From: CAYWCV01 sp964629885
GTDB lineage: Bacteria; Bacteroidota; Rhodothermia; Balneolales; CAYWCV01
Assembly: GCA_964629885.1 (NCBI GenBank)
Contig: CAZVRJ010000005.1
Coordinates: 19,437 to 83,436, forward strand
Direction: 5' to 3'
DNA: 64,000 nucleotides
Position 1 is the first letter of the stretch. Every line of letters begins with the position of its first letter. The translations under genes and the position numbers were made by a program. A model generated the notes under the pieces. That model worked only from the letters and a program-made list of their open reading frames with translations. It was not told the origin of the DNA and searched no databases. Below, in pieces: positions 1 through 9,902 of the stretch.

Positions 1-2540
1 TTGAATAGCGGTGAGTTTTCCAAGTAGTACAGTGGACGATCCCATAGTGTTGCACCGATGCGACTTTGGGTTTTTTCGTATTGGAACATCCTGCTCATCC
101 CGGTCTGCCAGCGGATTCCACCGTATGCCGATGTCATGTTCGAAACGGGAGCACCTGCCCCAGCTGCTGCGAACATGTTGGTCTTTGTTACAAGGTGTGC
201 CACTTGGTAGCCTCCCCAGCTCTGGCCTTGGATGGCGATCTTTTTCTCATCGACAAAACCTTTGGCAATGATGCTGTGAGTGCCTGGAATGATGGAGTTC
301 TCTGCACTTCTGCCAGGGTAACCTTCGGAGTAGACGATGTCTGGTGTGAAAACCAAGTAACCGCGGCTCACAAATAGTGGGATGTTAACGGTCGAAGCCG
401 AAGGGGCCGGCGACATTGGGCGGTATAAGCCCTCGCTATGTGTTTCGTAGAAGTAAACCATCATCGGGTACTTCTTGTTTGGATCAAAATTCTCCGGTTT
501 GTAGAGAATACCCTCGAGTGGCACGCCGTCGTTGCTGATCCACTTCACGAGTTCGGCCGATCCCCAGGTATAGTTGGCAGCCTGTGGATTCGTGACGCTC
601 TTGGCAGTCCAAGAAGTGAAATTTAGGTTGGTCTCGTACAATTCTGGCAATTCGCTGAAGTTGCCCCTGCTCACGAGTACCACATCAGCGTTTTTAGCCT
701 TCGCCGACACGTTTGCTGTATATGGACCTTCCCACAACATGTTCGGAGCCGAGAGAGGACGTGTTTGGCGAGCCCATCCTTGGAATTTTGTGACGGTGTT
801 GAAGGTGTTGTACATCACCGGCTTACTGAGGTCGATAAACTCCTCATCGGCGTCGATTCGCTGATAGCGGTAACGGATATTGTTTTGACGTCCATGGCCC
901 GATGTCAAATTCTCAGCCGCTTTCTTGCCTGCTGGATCAGTGCGCCACACATCGAAGTTGTCGTACACCAAGAAGGCTTCGTCATTGGCAGTCCAACCCA
1001 TGTTGCCATACGAACCCGGCTCGCTAGGACTGTCGTGCGACTCGTTGTAGAAGTTGACACCGGCCGATTCTGTCAAGTTAACCAGAGTGCGGGTCTTCAC
1101 ATCTTGTGCGTACCAGTTACGGTCGCCGCTGTTGTACCAAAAGAGGTACTTACCCTGTGGTGACGCCTGAGGAAATCCGTAAAACTCTTGATGTAACAGA
1201 TCGCGCTGGCCGTTTGTAAGGTTAATCATATACACGTCGCGAGCCGAAGAACCGAGCCATGAGGATGCCAAGCGATAGTTTGTATCGTCGGAACCGATGG
1301 CAAAATCAGCCTCACCTTCCATTGGAATGCTGACTGTGGCCATACTTTCATTTGCGAGCTGGATCATAGCCTTATCGCGCAAGCGTATCATCGCCGTGTA
1401 GCTACGACGCTTTTCGCGGTCTAGATTTACGAGTTGCATTGGTTGAAGCTCTCTATCTTGCCAATGCCAGATGTCGAGTTTGGCCATATCCATTTCGATG
1501 ATGGTTGTATCGACAGGTGCTGGGATCGGCGCTGTACCAAACAACAATCTGGAGCTATTTTTAGTGAAAGAAACGTTGCCGTTATCGCTCACCATCCATC
1601 CCTGCGGCATAGCGGTATTAGACCTACTTGCAACAACCACAGCTGAGTCACCTCGACCTTCCCAGAGGTATAGATCGAAATAACGCTGTTTTGCATCGGT
1701 GGTATCGCGATCAGCCAAAAATGCAAATTTGTTGCCTTCTTTATTGAATGTCATCGACTTATATGCAATGGCACCCTTGCTAATCATTTTTGGTGACTGG
1801 GATTTCAGGTCGTACAATGTGATGCCAGCTTTTTCCGTGCTGTCGTTACCTACGCTGGAAATGGCCAAAACGGTTCCATTTTCGTCGAATGTGTAGTCGT
1901 TTACAAACTTGAAGGTTGTCTCCGAACCTGTGCGGAGGTTGCGGAGCACTAAAGTGGTTCCTTCTCCCCTTTTTGCTTTCCCATTTCCATCTGCCATGAG
2001 AAAATCGTCGTCGAGAAGAACGAAGTCGCCGTTACTTGGACGATTGTTTCCGTTTGCGCGGGTTGTATCGCGCACTGGCTTTTCTTTCTCCTTGTGGTAG
2101 GCAACCCATCCTGAGCCCTTTTCGGGCATCTTGAAGGATTTCACGTCTGCAATCTTGACCAGCTCTCTAGTTGCAAGCGTGTAAATGCCGAGCGTGTCCT
2201 TAGGCATATCTTCGCGCTTTACTTTCTTGATCCGAGCCTCGCGAGTCTGTGCGAAAGTTGGCGATATGAAAAAGGCTGCATGTGCAGCATCGGCACTCCA
2301 AGAAAGTCTCGAAACGCGATGGAGTGTATCGATGCGATTTGCGTTTCGTTCTTGGACGATGAGTCGGCTGTCTCCCTCCTGTGGATTCAGCATGTACATG
2401 AACCAGTTGCCATCATCGGATATTCGGGTCTGCCCCAATGAGTTCCAGCTGTCGTACACATCGTGATCCATGGCACGCTTTTGAGCGACGGCAGGCCATG
2501 AAACGGATAGAACGATTAAAATTAGAAGCGATCTTTTCAT
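1..2540 (-). CDS. S9 family (prolyl oligopeptidase-like) serine peptidase, C-terminus cut by window edge
   Basis: Open from an ATG at 2540 leftwards to base 1 without a stop, about 846 residues visible. Residues 1-20 form a signal peptide ending near PAVAQ, so the enzyme is probably periplasmic. The long middle part (about 30-650) has repeated strand-like segments, as expected for the beta-propeller that gates these enzymes. The catalytic nucleophile motif GQSWGGY is read at positions 239-207, placing the serine at about residue 774. The Asp and His of the triad lie beyond the left edge. The family removes di- or tripeptides or cleaves oligopeptides; the exact specificity (DPP-IV-like or acylaminoacyl-peptidase-like) cannot be told. 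The 265 bases upstream separate it from a divergent TPR gene. Confidence 0.9.
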   Translation of the reverse strand, partial: MKRSLLILIVLSVSWPAVAQKRAMDHDVYDSWNSLGQTRISDDGNWFMYMLNPQEGDSRLIVQERNANRIDTLHRVSRLSWSADAAHAAFFISPTFAQTREARIKKVKREDMPKDTLGIYTLATRELVKIADVKSFKMPEKGSGWVAYHKEKEKPVRDTTRANGNNRPSNGDFVLLDDDFLMADGNGKAKRGEGTTLVLRNLRTGSETTFKFVNDYTFDENGTVLAISSVGNDSTEKAGITLYDLKSQSPKMISKGAIAYKSMTFNKEGNKFAFLADRDTTDAKQRYFDLYLWEGRGDSAVVVASRSNTAMPQGWMVSDNGNVSFTKNSSRLLFGTAPIPAPVDTTIIEMDMAKLDIWHWQDRELQPMQLVNLDREKRRSYTAMIRLRDKAMIQLANESMATVSIPMEGEADFAIGSDDTNYRLASSWLGSSARDVYMINLTNGQRDLLHQEFYGFPQASPQGKYLFWYNSGDRNWYAQDVKTRTLVNLTESAGVNFYNESHDSPSEPGSYGNMGWTANDEAFLVYDNFDVWRTDPAGKKAAENLTSGHGRQNNIRYRYQRIDADEEFIDLSKPVMYNTFNTVTKFQGWARQTRPLSAPNMLWEGPYTANVSAKAKNADVVLVSRGNFSELPELYETNLNFTSWTAKSVTNPQAANYTWGSAELVKWISNDGVPLEGILYKPENFDPNKKYPMMVYFYETHSEGLYRPMSPAPSASTVNIPLFVSRGYLVFTPDIVYSEGYPGRSAENSIIPGTHSIIAKGFVDEKKIAIQGQSWGGYQVAHLVTKTNMFAAAGAGAPVSNMTSAYGGIRWQTGMSRMFQYEKTQSRIGATLWDRPLYYLENSPLF

Positions 2541-2725
2541 ATGCTATAATATTGGATTATTTCTGGACATGGCAGGATACAGAACATAGCCAAGATTGTA
2601 AACCTGATTGACGCTATTTATGCCAATCAACTGGCCTATTTACAAAATTTTTCACTGAAATTATGCATTATTGGGCGCCGAAGTGATTCGAGTTGGGATC
2701 TAGTTATGTCGAATTTGGTATAATC

Positions 2726-2760
2726 TTTGGCCACATCATCGGCAAAAACCCTTACATTTG
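2726..2760 (+). promoter_or_regulatory. Candidate Bacteroidota-type promoter (TTTG ... TACATTTG)
   Basis: TTTG at 2726-2729 and TACATTTG at 2753-2760 resemble the Bacteroidota -33/-7 elements (TTTG and TAnnTTTG). The -7 match is exact, but the 23-base spacer is slightly longer than usual. It lies 46 bases before the ATG of the TPR gene. This is a pattern match only. Confidence 0.35.
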
Positions 2761-2805
2761 ACATTCAAAAAATATTGTCCAATCAATCGAACGCAACGAC
2801 TTTTC

Positions 2806-3708
2806 ATGGCACATATCGACATCATCCTTCCCTACCTGCTTCAAGACCGAGCCATTCCAGACCGGTTTCGCAAGGATTTTATTTCACTGATTAAATCTAT
2901 CGACAAGAAAGAAGACAAAGATAAAACATCGGAAGAGTGGTTCATTGAAGGATATATGGCCGCAAGCCAAGAAGATTATGATGGCGCCGAAGACTGTTTC
3001 ACCGAAGCCATAAACTTGAATCCAGAGTTTGAGGCAGCATGGAAGCAACGCGGCGACATGAAGCTGATGTCGGGTGCATCGAAGTATGCGATCGACGATT
3101 ACAACAAGGCCATTGAGTTGGATCCGACGTATGCTTCGGCTTTCCTTAAGCGATCGCAGGCTTGGCTCGACCAAAACGATTCAGAAAAAGCCCAGAAGGA
3201 TTTGGATGCTGTAAGCGAAATGGATCCAGATTCGCCAGAAGTATTGTTGCTTGCCGCATCCATCTTCGAAAAAGAAGGTCGAATCGACGACGCCATTGCA
3301 AGTTACGACAAGGCTCTCTCGAACGCTCCTAAAGACACCCAAGTTCTCAATGCACGCGCCTTGATTCACCTGTTCAACGGAAATCCAGAGAAGGCTGTCG
3401 CCGATTTGACTAGGATTCAAACACTGGATGGTTCCAACTTTGTGAACTCTTTCAATCTCGGACTCGCCTACGGCCAATTGGAAGGCAAATGGAAAGAGGC
3501 TTTCCAGCACTTTGACAAGGCTTTTAAAAAGAATCCAGACCTCCTAAAAGGCTATTTTGAATCAGCTGGTGAATTCGAGACTGCTCGACTCAGAAATGTG
3601 CTCGACAAAATTGTATCGGGTGTCAAATCGGCGGATGCGTCCCTTCCGGGAGCCTTTTACCGCGATGAGTTGACACTGTTGCTTGACCGAAAAATGACTG
3701 ATATCTGA
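2806..3708 (+). CDS. Tetratricopeptide repeat protein
   Basis: 300 residues from the ATG at 2806. An in-frame TTG at 2758 would add 16 residues but overlaps the candidate promoter, so I prefer the ATG. From about residue 45 to 245 it consists of roughly six TPR units with the usual small/aromatic pattern and paired helices (e.g. YNKAIELDPTYASAFLKRSQAW). There is no signal peptide or membrane segment, so it is probably a cytoplasmic protein-protein scaffold. It is first in a tight three-gene plus-strand run: the PLP enzyme starts 14 bases after its stop. The partner is not identifiable from sequence. Confidence 0.85.
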   Translation: MAHIDIILPYLLQDRAIPDRFRKDFISLIKSIDKKEDKDKTSEEWFIEGYMAASQEDYDGAEDCFTEAINLNPEFEAAWKQRGDMKLMSGASKYAIDDYNKAIELDPTYASAFLKRSQAWLDQNDSEKAQKDLDAVSEMDPDSPEVLLLAASIFEKEGRIDDAIASYDKALSNAPKDTQVLNARALIHLFNGNPEKAVADLTRIQTLDGSNFVNSFNLGLAYGQLEGKWKEAFQHFDKAFKKNPDLLKGYFESAGEFETARLRNVLDKIVSGVKSADASLPGAFYRDELTLLLDRKMTDI

Positions 3709-3722
3709 AAGACATAACCTAC

Positions 3723-4838
3723 ATGACATATCCAGACGATTTTCGGACTCCAGCTTTCGTGGTTGATTTGGATCGCGTGCGAAATAATGCGTCGGATATG
3801 TTTGCGAGGGCAGAAAAATGGGGTGTGAAACTCAGGCCGCACGTCAAGACGCATAAAACACTTGAAATAGCTCAGATTCAAATAGCAGAAGGTTTCGGGG
3901 GGATAACAGTATCAACCATGGCCGAAGCTAGATTCTATGCCGAGAATGGAATCAAAGACATCCTTTATGCATTCCCGATCACTCCCGATAAGCTCAAAGA
4001 GGCAGAGGAGTTATCGACCATGTGCACGTTCTCTGTATTGGTCGATCATATCGAGGCCGTCGAGGCCATTTCAAGACACTTTCTGTGTTCATCGTCCAAA
4101 TTAGGGGTATGGATAAAAATTGACACGGGAGCAGAACGTGCTGGGTTGCACCCCGATGATGTAATGGTAATCGAGTTGGCCCAAAAACTACACGAGTCGA
4201 AGGGGGTCGTTTTTTGTGGTGTGCTAACACATGCCGGTCAGACATACTCAGCACCCTATGAAGAGAGCCTTGATCAAATTGCTCATGATGAAGCGCGTAT
4301 TTTACTCGAAGTTACCCGTAAAATTGAAGCCACCGGAGTTCCGTGTGTTGGTCGAAGTCTGGGCTCTACACCCGCAGCTCGTCGTGATCCGGATTCTGAA
4401 GTTTACAAAGGCATTACAGAGATGCGGCCAGGTAATTACATCTTCTTTGATCGATACATGTCGGAATGCGGACATTGCAGTATCGATGAGGTCGCATGCC
4501 ATGTTACCACGAGAATAGCGGGGATATATCCCGAAAGAAGATTGATTCTGATCGATGCTGGTGCGTTGGCCCTAAGCAAAGATTTAGGTCCAACTCACAA
4601 AATCGAATTTACTGGTGGATTTGGCCTTATTCGCGAATATCCCGACCTGAAGATTGTCCGTTTGAGCCAGGAACATGGAATGGTGTCGGTCGAGGATGGA
4701 TTTGACCGTTTTCATATTGGCCAAATATTGGAGATCGTTCCAAATCACAGCTGCCTCACAGCTGCATTGTATCCGAATTTCGTAACTGCGGAGCAAGGCG
4801 CAATTACTGGCAGTATCATTCCAGTGCGGGGTTGGTGA
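3723..4838 (+). CDS. D-serine dehydratase / D-threonine aldolase-like PLP enzyme (alanine racemase fold)
   Basis: 371 residues. The N-terminal TIM-barrel carries RPHVKTHK; the lysine after HV (K42) is the expected PLP Schiff-base residue of the fold-type III DSD1/D-threonine aldolase group. Near the C-terminus NHSC (H342, C344) matches the His-x-Cys zinc pair of eukaryote-type D-serine dehydratases, so deamination of D-serine or a related D-3-hydroxyamino acid is the best guess. It is cytoplasmic (no signal). It sits 14 bases after the TPR gene and 7 bases before the lycopene cyclase, so it is co-transcribed with both, although no metabolic link is evident. D-threonine aldolase activity is the main alternative. 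Confidence 0.85.
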   Translation: MTYPDDFRTPAFVVDLDRVRNNASDMFARAEKWGVKLRPHVKTHKTLEIAQIQIAEGFGGITVSTMAEARFYAENGIKDILYAFPITPDKLKEAEELSTMCTFSVLVDHIEAVEAISRHFLCSSSKLGVWIKIDTGAERAGLHPDDVMVIELAQKLHESKGVVFCGVLTHAGQTYSAPYEESLDQIAHDEARILLEVTRKIEATGVPCVGRSLGSTPAARRDPDSEVYKGITEMRPGNYIFFDRYMSECGHCSIDEVACHVTTRIAGIYPERRLILIDAGALALSKDLGPTHKIEFTGGFGLIREYPDLKIVRLSQEHGMVSVEDGFDRFHIGQILEIVPNHSCLTAALYPNFVTAEQGAITGSIIPVRGW

Positions 4839-4845
4839 TATCGCC

Positions 4846-6012
4846 ATGAACTCCCCTCATGATGCCGAAATTATCGTGGCAGGTTCCGGACTTGCAGGCT
4901 CTACCGTTCTACGACACTTACTTAGCCATCCAAGCACGCAAGAAAAGGAAATATTGGTCGTAGACCGTGACCATGCCGTGAGAAACGACAAGACATGGTG
5001 CTTTTGGTCGGATGAGGATCCTTTTACCGAAGCGCTGGTGGCCCATCGTTGGAATTGGATCACTATTGCAGATTCTAAAGGTGTGTATCGACATAAGCTG
5101 GATAAACACGACTACAAGTGTATTAGAAGCGAAGACTACTTGGGAGCGTGTAAAACCGTTATTGATTCTCATCCTAATGTCAAACGTTTGACGTCAGACA
5201 TTCTTGAAATTACGCACGATGGGAAGAAATCGACTATAAAAACTAGTGCAGGCGACTTGCGTTCCACTCTGATTTTACAAAGTGCTCTTAAACCCAATCC
5301 TATTGCCAGACAACGCACTCCCATATCTCTTCTGCAGCACTTTCTAGGTTGGGAAATCGAAACGAACCATGATGTATTCGATCCAGAAGTTGCCATGTTC
5401 ATGGATTTCAGGACGGATCAGAAACATGGTTTCGCTTTTGTGTATGTGTTGCCCTATTCGAAAAGACATGCACTCGTCGAATACACTTTGTTCACGCCAT
5501 CAACATTGGCGATGGCTGATTACGAAGCGGCAATGAACACCTACATACGTGACGTTTTGCATTTATCTGCTTCAAGCTGGAAGATTACCCGCACCGAATA
5601 TGGTGTTATCCCAATGGAGGATACCAAATATCCTGCATGGTATGCACATGGGGTTTTGAATATGGGGATGAATGGTGGCCAAAGTAAGCCATCTACTGGC
5701 TACACCTTCAGCAGGGTACAACGATATGCACTGGAAGTGGCAAAAGCGGTGACAAAGCGAAGCATGCAGGATTTGAATCAGCAGTCGGCCAATCGGTTTT
5801 TGTTGTACGACAGGCTCATTTTGTGGCTGCTCAAAGAGAAGCCTGAGGTAGTGCCTGGGATATTTGTCCGACTGTTTGAAAAGAACGGTGCTGACAGAAT
5901 GTTTCAATTCCTAAACGAGGACACTCATATTGTGCAGGAGTTGTCCATCATGGCTAGCACGCAGTGGAGATACTTTTTTAAGGCTATCTGGCGGTCAATT
6001 ATTCGAGGGTAA
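4846..6012 (+). CDS. crtY: Lycopene cyclase, CrtY type
   Basis: 388 residues. The N-terminus has a dinucleotide-binding stretch (IIVAGSGLAGSTV, about 9-21) followed by NDKTWCFW, the signature of Bacteroidota lycopene beta-cyclases. GMNGGQSKPSTGYTF (about 276-290) is the second conserved flavoprotein motif of this family. It should convert lycopene to gamma/beta-carotene at the membrane, using reduced FAD without net redox change. It is last in the operon with the TPR and PLP genes. Other carotenoid steps (acyltransferase, CrtC, glycosyltransferase) lie 15 kb away; phytoene synthase and desaturase are not in the window. Whether the ends are mono- or bicyclic cannot be read from sequence. Confidence 0.88.
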   Translation: MNSPHDAEIIVAGSGLAGSTVLRHLLSHPSTQEKEILVVDRDHAVRNDKTWCFWSDEDPFTEALVAHRWNWITIADSKGVYRHKLDKHDYKCIRSEDYLGACKTVIDSHPNVKRLTSDILEITHDGKKSTIKTSAGDLRSTLILQSALKPNPIARQRTPISLLQHFLGWEIETNHDVFDPEVAMFMDFRTDQKHGFAFVYVLPYSKRHALVEYTLFTPSTLAMADYEAAMNTYIRDVLHLSASSWKITRTEYGVIPMEDTKYPAWYAHGVLNMGMNGGQSKPSTGYTFSRVQRYALEVAKAVTKRSMQDLNQQSANRFLLYDRLILWLLKEKPEVVPGIFVRLFEKNGADRMFQFLNEDTHIVQELSIMASTQWRYFFKAIWRSIIRG

Positions 6013-6048
6013 AAAAAAGCCCGGTGCCTTATCGAGGCAACCGGGCTT
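6011..6048 (-). terminator. Rho-independent terminator of nrdJ
   Basis: A strong stem formed by AAGCCCGG-TGCCT and AGGCAACCGGGCTT around an ATCG loop, with one bulged base. On the minus strand it is followed by an eight-U run (A-run at 6011-6018), so it primarily ends nrdJ transcription. It may also slow readthrough from the convergent crtY. Confidence 0.85.
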
Positions 6049-6079
6049 GTCCACTAATCAACCTTGTGTTGATCGAAAA

Positions 6080-9000
6080 TTATGAGCAACCACTGGTTGC
6101 ACCGCAGGTATTGCACTTGAGGCAGGTTCCATTACGAACCAAAGTCATGTTTCCGCATTCGGAGCAGGAGTCTCCCGTATAACCAAGCTGTTTCGCTCTG
6201 TCTACATCCGATTGCATCTTAGTGCGATTATCGTTGCTGTGAACCGATGGCGTATATGAGGCTACTGGCTCATTCTCGAACGGAGCCTTCATAGATATGG
6301 CATCAGCTACGGCAGAAAGAGGTGCGATTGTCTCTGCTTCTTCCTCGCCGTCGACTGGACGGAGGGTTCGTTGAAACGTTTCTTCTGGACTGACATGTGC
6401 CAGATCGTCTCTTCCCATATAGGTTACGGCCAGTTCACGGAAGATGTAATCGATCACAGAAGTCGACATCTTAATCTGAGGATTGCCGACTACCATGCCA
6501 CTCGGTTCGAATCGCGTGAATACAAACGCATCCACAAACTCTTCGAGAGGCACGCCGTGCTGAAGACCGAGGCTGATGGAAATGGCGAAGCAGTTCATCA
6601 AGCTCCTAAAAGCTGCTCCTTCGCGGTGCATGTCGATAAAGATTTCGCCAATTTGTCCGTTTTCATATTCGCCAGTGCGAAGATAGACGCTTTGACCACC
6701 AATTTTCGCCTTCTGCGTATATCCCCCACGACGTGTTGGAAGACGACGGCGTCCAGCCATATACTTGTGGATGATGCGTTCGGCGGTTTGTACCACTTTA
6801 TCTTGAGCTACAAGAATCTGTGGATCGGGTGTGACTTCCTCCCCTTCTGGCTCTTCGAGTACGCTGGCTATACCAGAGGTTGTGTTAAGAGGTTGGCTTA
6901 ACTTCGATCCGTCGCGATAAAGGGCATTAGCCTTCAACATCATTTCCCACGACTGCATGTAGGCTGATTTGAAATCATCGACATTAGCCTCGTTCGGCAA
7001 GTTGATCGTCTTGGAAATGGCACCGGAGATGAACGGTTGAGCAGCCGCCATCATCATGATGTGCCCATGTGCAGATATGTAACGAGTTCCGATGCGACCG
7101 CATTTGTTGGCACAATCGAATACGGCTAGGTGCTCATCTTTCAGATGTGGAGCTCCTTCGACTGTCATGGTGCCGCAGACGTAATCGTTGGCTGCTTCAA
7201 TTTCGCGATTTGAGAAACCGAGTTCGGCAAGGAGGTTGAAATTCCAGTCGCCCAGCTGCTCGTCGGTCAAGCCGAGGACATCCTTGCAGAAGTCTTCGCC
7301 GAGTATCCATTGATTGAATGCGAATTTGATATCGAAAACACCTGGCAGAGCTTTTTCGATGTTATTTAACACCTCATCAGTGAAGCCTCTAGCCTTGAGT
7401 GCTTCGATGGTGATGGCCTTGCATCCCTTTAAAGAACCATGTCCCTTGGCATATTTAATGATAGCATCGGTCTGCTGCTCATTGTAGCCCAATCGTTTAA
7501 GTGCTGCTGGTACGGACGAGTTGATGATCTTAAAATAGCCACCGCCTGCCAGTTTTTTGAATTTGACCAGTGCGAAATCGGGCTCAATGCCTGTTGTGTC
7601 GCAATCCATCACTAGACCGATAGTGCCGGTTGGTGCGATCACTGTAACTTGTGCGTTTCTGTATCCATGCTTTTCGCCAAGCTTTAGAGCACGGTCGGAG
7701 TCTTCTCTGGCTGCCTTTAGCAAGTACTCGGGACAAACGCTTGCATCAATACCTAGGGGTTTGATGGTCAGATCTTCGTACTCTTCGGGCGCAGCGTTCC
7801 AAGCAGCACGACGGTGATTCCTGATCACGCGGAGCATGTGTTTCTTGTTGCGCTCATAACCTGGGAATGGACCTAATTCAGATGCCATTTCGGCGCTTGT
7901 GGCGTAGCTGCTCATGTGCATGATAGCAGTAAGCGCTCCAGTGATGGCCATGGCCTCCTTGCTGTCGTATGGGATTCCCTGAACCATGAGCAACGTGCCG
8001 ATGTTCGCGTAGCCCAATCCAAGCGTGCGGAACTCATATGAGAGCTCAGCAATTTCGCGTGATGGAAACTGCGCCATCAGCACGGAAATTTCGAGTACGA
8101 TTGTCCATAGTCTGGAGGCGTAGCGGTATGACTCCACATCGAACAGACCGGTGGTCTGATCGTAGAACGTCATTAGATTCAACGAAGCCAAATTACAGGC
8201 TGTGTTATCTAAGAACATGTACTCGCTGCACGGGTTCGAGGCACGAATTTCGCCGTCTTCTGGACAGGTGTGCCATTCATTGATCGTGTCGTGGTATTGG
8301 GTTCCTGGGTCGGCGCATGCCCAGGCTGCATAAGCGATATCATCCCAAAGATCTTTTGCCTTGAGAGTCTTCAAAGGCTTGGGATCGCGACCTTCTTCAC
8401 TTGCCTTGCGCTTTTCGATGCGACCGTACAAGTGCCAATCACCATTATCTCTGACTGCCTTCATGAAGCTGTTCGGGACACGCACGGAGTTGTTGGAATT
8501 TTGTCCGCTCACGGTGGCGTATGCTTCAGAGTTCCAGTCGGTGTCGTAGGTCTCGAACTCGATATCGGTAAAGCCTTGGGCAGCAAGCTGGATCACACGC
8601 TCGAGGTAGTTGAGCGGAACTTCCGCTTCCTTGGCTTTGCGTATTACTGCGGCGAGCTCTTTGTTTTTGCGAGGATCACGGCTGACAGCACCGTTGTAGG
8701 TGCGACCTTCGATTTCAATAGGCTTGTGGCAAAGCTGGATCACCTGCTTGAGGTATTTCTCCATTGTCTTAGAGCCAGCAACCAAAGCTGCGACTTTTTG
8801 TTCCTCTGCAACCTTCCAGTTAATGTACTCCTCAATGTCAGGATGGTCGAGGTCGAGTGTAACCATCTTGGCTGCCCGACGAGTGGTACCACCCGACTTG
8901 ATTGCGCCAGCAGCGCGATCGCCGATCTTGAGGAAACTCATCAGTCCCGATGAGCGTCCACCGCCACTCAGAGGCTCGCTAGAGCCGCGCAGGGCGGAGA

Positions 9001-9706
9001 AGTTCGTACCAGTTCCTGAACCGTACTTGAATAGTCTGGCTTCACGCACCCAGAGGTCCATGATTCCACCCTCATTCACCAGGTCGTCGCTTATGCCCTG
9101 TATGAAGCATGCGTGTGGCTGGGGGTGCGTGTAGGCATCCTCAGAACGCATCAGCTTACCCGTAATGCCATCTACGTAATAATGACCTTGTGCTGGACCA
9201 TTAATGCCATATGCCCAATGGAGACCTGTGTTGAACCATTGCGGAGAGTTTGGTGCTGCCATTTGCTTGGCCAACATATAGCACATTTCGTCGTAGAACG
9301 ACTTCGCGTCCTCTTCGGTGTTGAAATACTTGTACTTCCAACCCCAGTAGGTCCAGCAGCCAGCCAAACGATGGAAAACCTCACGAGAGTCGCTTTCATT
9401 TCTGTAGCGCTCGTTCTCGGGCAGCTTCGATAAAGCAGCTTCATCGGCCTCGGAGCGTTGCAACCATTTTGGCACTCCCTTTTCAGCCACTTTTTTGAGT
9501 GCGACAGGCACGCCGGCTTTTCTGAAATACTTTTGAGCAATGATATCTGTTGCCACTTGCGACCACGACTTCGGTACCGATACGTTTTCCATGAGGAAGA
9601 CACGGGAGCCGTCTGGGTTTTTAATCTCGGAAGTTCTGTTGTCGAATGCGATGCTGTCGTAGGGTGTTGTCCAGGTAGCATCGGTAAAGTGGCGCGGGCA
9701 GATCAT
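6080..9706 (-). CDS. nrdJ: Class II (adenosylcobalamin-dependent) ribonucleoside-diphosphate reductase
   Basis: 1208 residues from the ATG at 9706, a normal size for the long NrdJ form. It reduces ribonucleotides to deoxyribonucleotides using a 5'-deoxyadenosyl radical from B12. N491-P-C493-S-E495 is the radical-cysteine loop; C200 (in HPHACF) and probably C504 (in ACNLASLNL) are the redox pair. The C-terminus ends with a cysteine-rich segment (CSEC, CLKCNTCG, SGCS) that serves as zinc site and disulfide shuttle in this family. No intein or frameshift is seen. No class I or III reductase occurs in the window. The next upstream gene on the same strand is the B12 receptor, and the 527-base leader carries DnaA-like and NrdR-like sites. 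Confidence 0.97.
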   Translation of the reverse strand: MICPRHFTDATWTTPYDSIAFDNRTSEIKNPDGSRVFLMENVSVPKSWSQVATDIIAQKYFRKAGVPVALKKVAEKGVPKWLQRSEADEAALSKLPENERYRNESDSREVFHRLAGCWTYWGWKYKYFNTEEDAKSFYDEMCYMLAKQMAAPNSPQWFNTGLHWAYGINGPAQGHYYVDGITGKLMRSEDAYTHPQPHACFIQGISDDLVNEGGIMDLWVREARLFKYGSGTGTNFSALRGSSEPLSGGGRSSGLMSFLKIGDRAAGAIKSGGTTRRAAKMVTLDLDHPDIEEYINWKVAEEQKVAALVAGSKTMEKYLKQVIQLCHKPIEIEGRTYNGAVSRDPRKNKELAAVIRKAKEAEVPLNYLERVIQLAAQGFTDIEFETYDTDWNSEAYATVSGQNSNNSVRVPNSFMKAVRDNGDWHLYGRIEKRKASEEGRDPKPLKTLKAKDLWDDIAYAAWACADPGTQYHDTINEWHTCPEDGEIRASNPCSEYMFLDNTACNLASLNLMTFYDQTTGLFDVESYRYASRLWTIVLEISVLMAQFPSREIAELSYEFRTLGLGYANIGTLLMVQGIPYDSKEAMAITGALTAIMHMSSYATSAEMASELGPFPGYERNKKHMLRVIRNHRRAAWNAAPEEYEDLTIKPLGIDASVCPEYLLKAAREDSDRALKLGEKHGYRNAQVTVIAPTGTIGLVMDCDTTGIEPDFALVKFKKLAGGGYFKIINSSVPAALKRLGYNEQQTDAIIKYAKGHGSLKGCKAITIEALKARGFTDEVLNNIEKALPGVFDIKFAFNQWILGEDFCKDVLGLTDEQLGDWNFNLLAELGFSNREIEAANDYVCGTMTVEGAPHLKDEHLAVFDCANKCGRIGTRYISAHGHIMMMAAAQPFISGAISKTINLPNEANVDDFKSAYMQSWEMMLKANALYRDGSKLSQPLNTTSGIASVLEEPEGEEVTPDPQILVAQDKVVQTAERIIHKYMAGRRRLPTRRGGYTQKAKIGGQSVYLRTGEYENGQIGEIFIDMHREGAAFRSLMNCFAISISLGLQHGVPLEEFVDAFVFTRFEPSGMVVGNPQIKMSTSVIDYIFRELAVTYMGRDDLAHVSPEETFQRTLRPVDGEEEAETIAPLSAVADAISMKAPFENEPVASYTPSVHSNDNRTKMQSDVDRAKQLGYTGDSCSECGNMTLVRNGTCLKCNTCGATSGCS

Positions 9707-9873
9707 AAGGGCAGTAAATTTTTGTCTCTAGTCAGAGTCTTTATTGTTGTCAGTAGGAGTGGTTTTATCGGTTGACACTCTGTAAAGTCGACACTGGATA
9801 TCTGGCATGAGCCAAAGGGTCGAAGGGCAATATATCCGCAAAGTTGTGGCACATCAATTAAAAAATCACGTAT

Positions 9874-9902
9874 TTATCCACAAAATGCGATAGTTATCAA
9901 CA
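9874..9902 (+). promoter_or_regulatory. Two DnaA-box-like nonamers
   Basis: TTATCCACA at 9874-9882 is the exact consensus DnaA box. TTATCAACA at 9894-9902 differs at one base and lies two helical turns (20 bases) further in the same orientation. A third, TTATCCCCA, is at 10085-10093. DnaA is known to control nrdAB in E. coli, so a link to nrdJ 170 bases away is plausible but inferred. Confidence 0.45.

Noticed and set aside
8270..8953. 227-residue open frame antisense to nrdJ
   Set aside because: It lies wholly inside the well-conserved nrdJ frame and its translation has no domain pattern; such frames arise from codon bias on the opposite strand.
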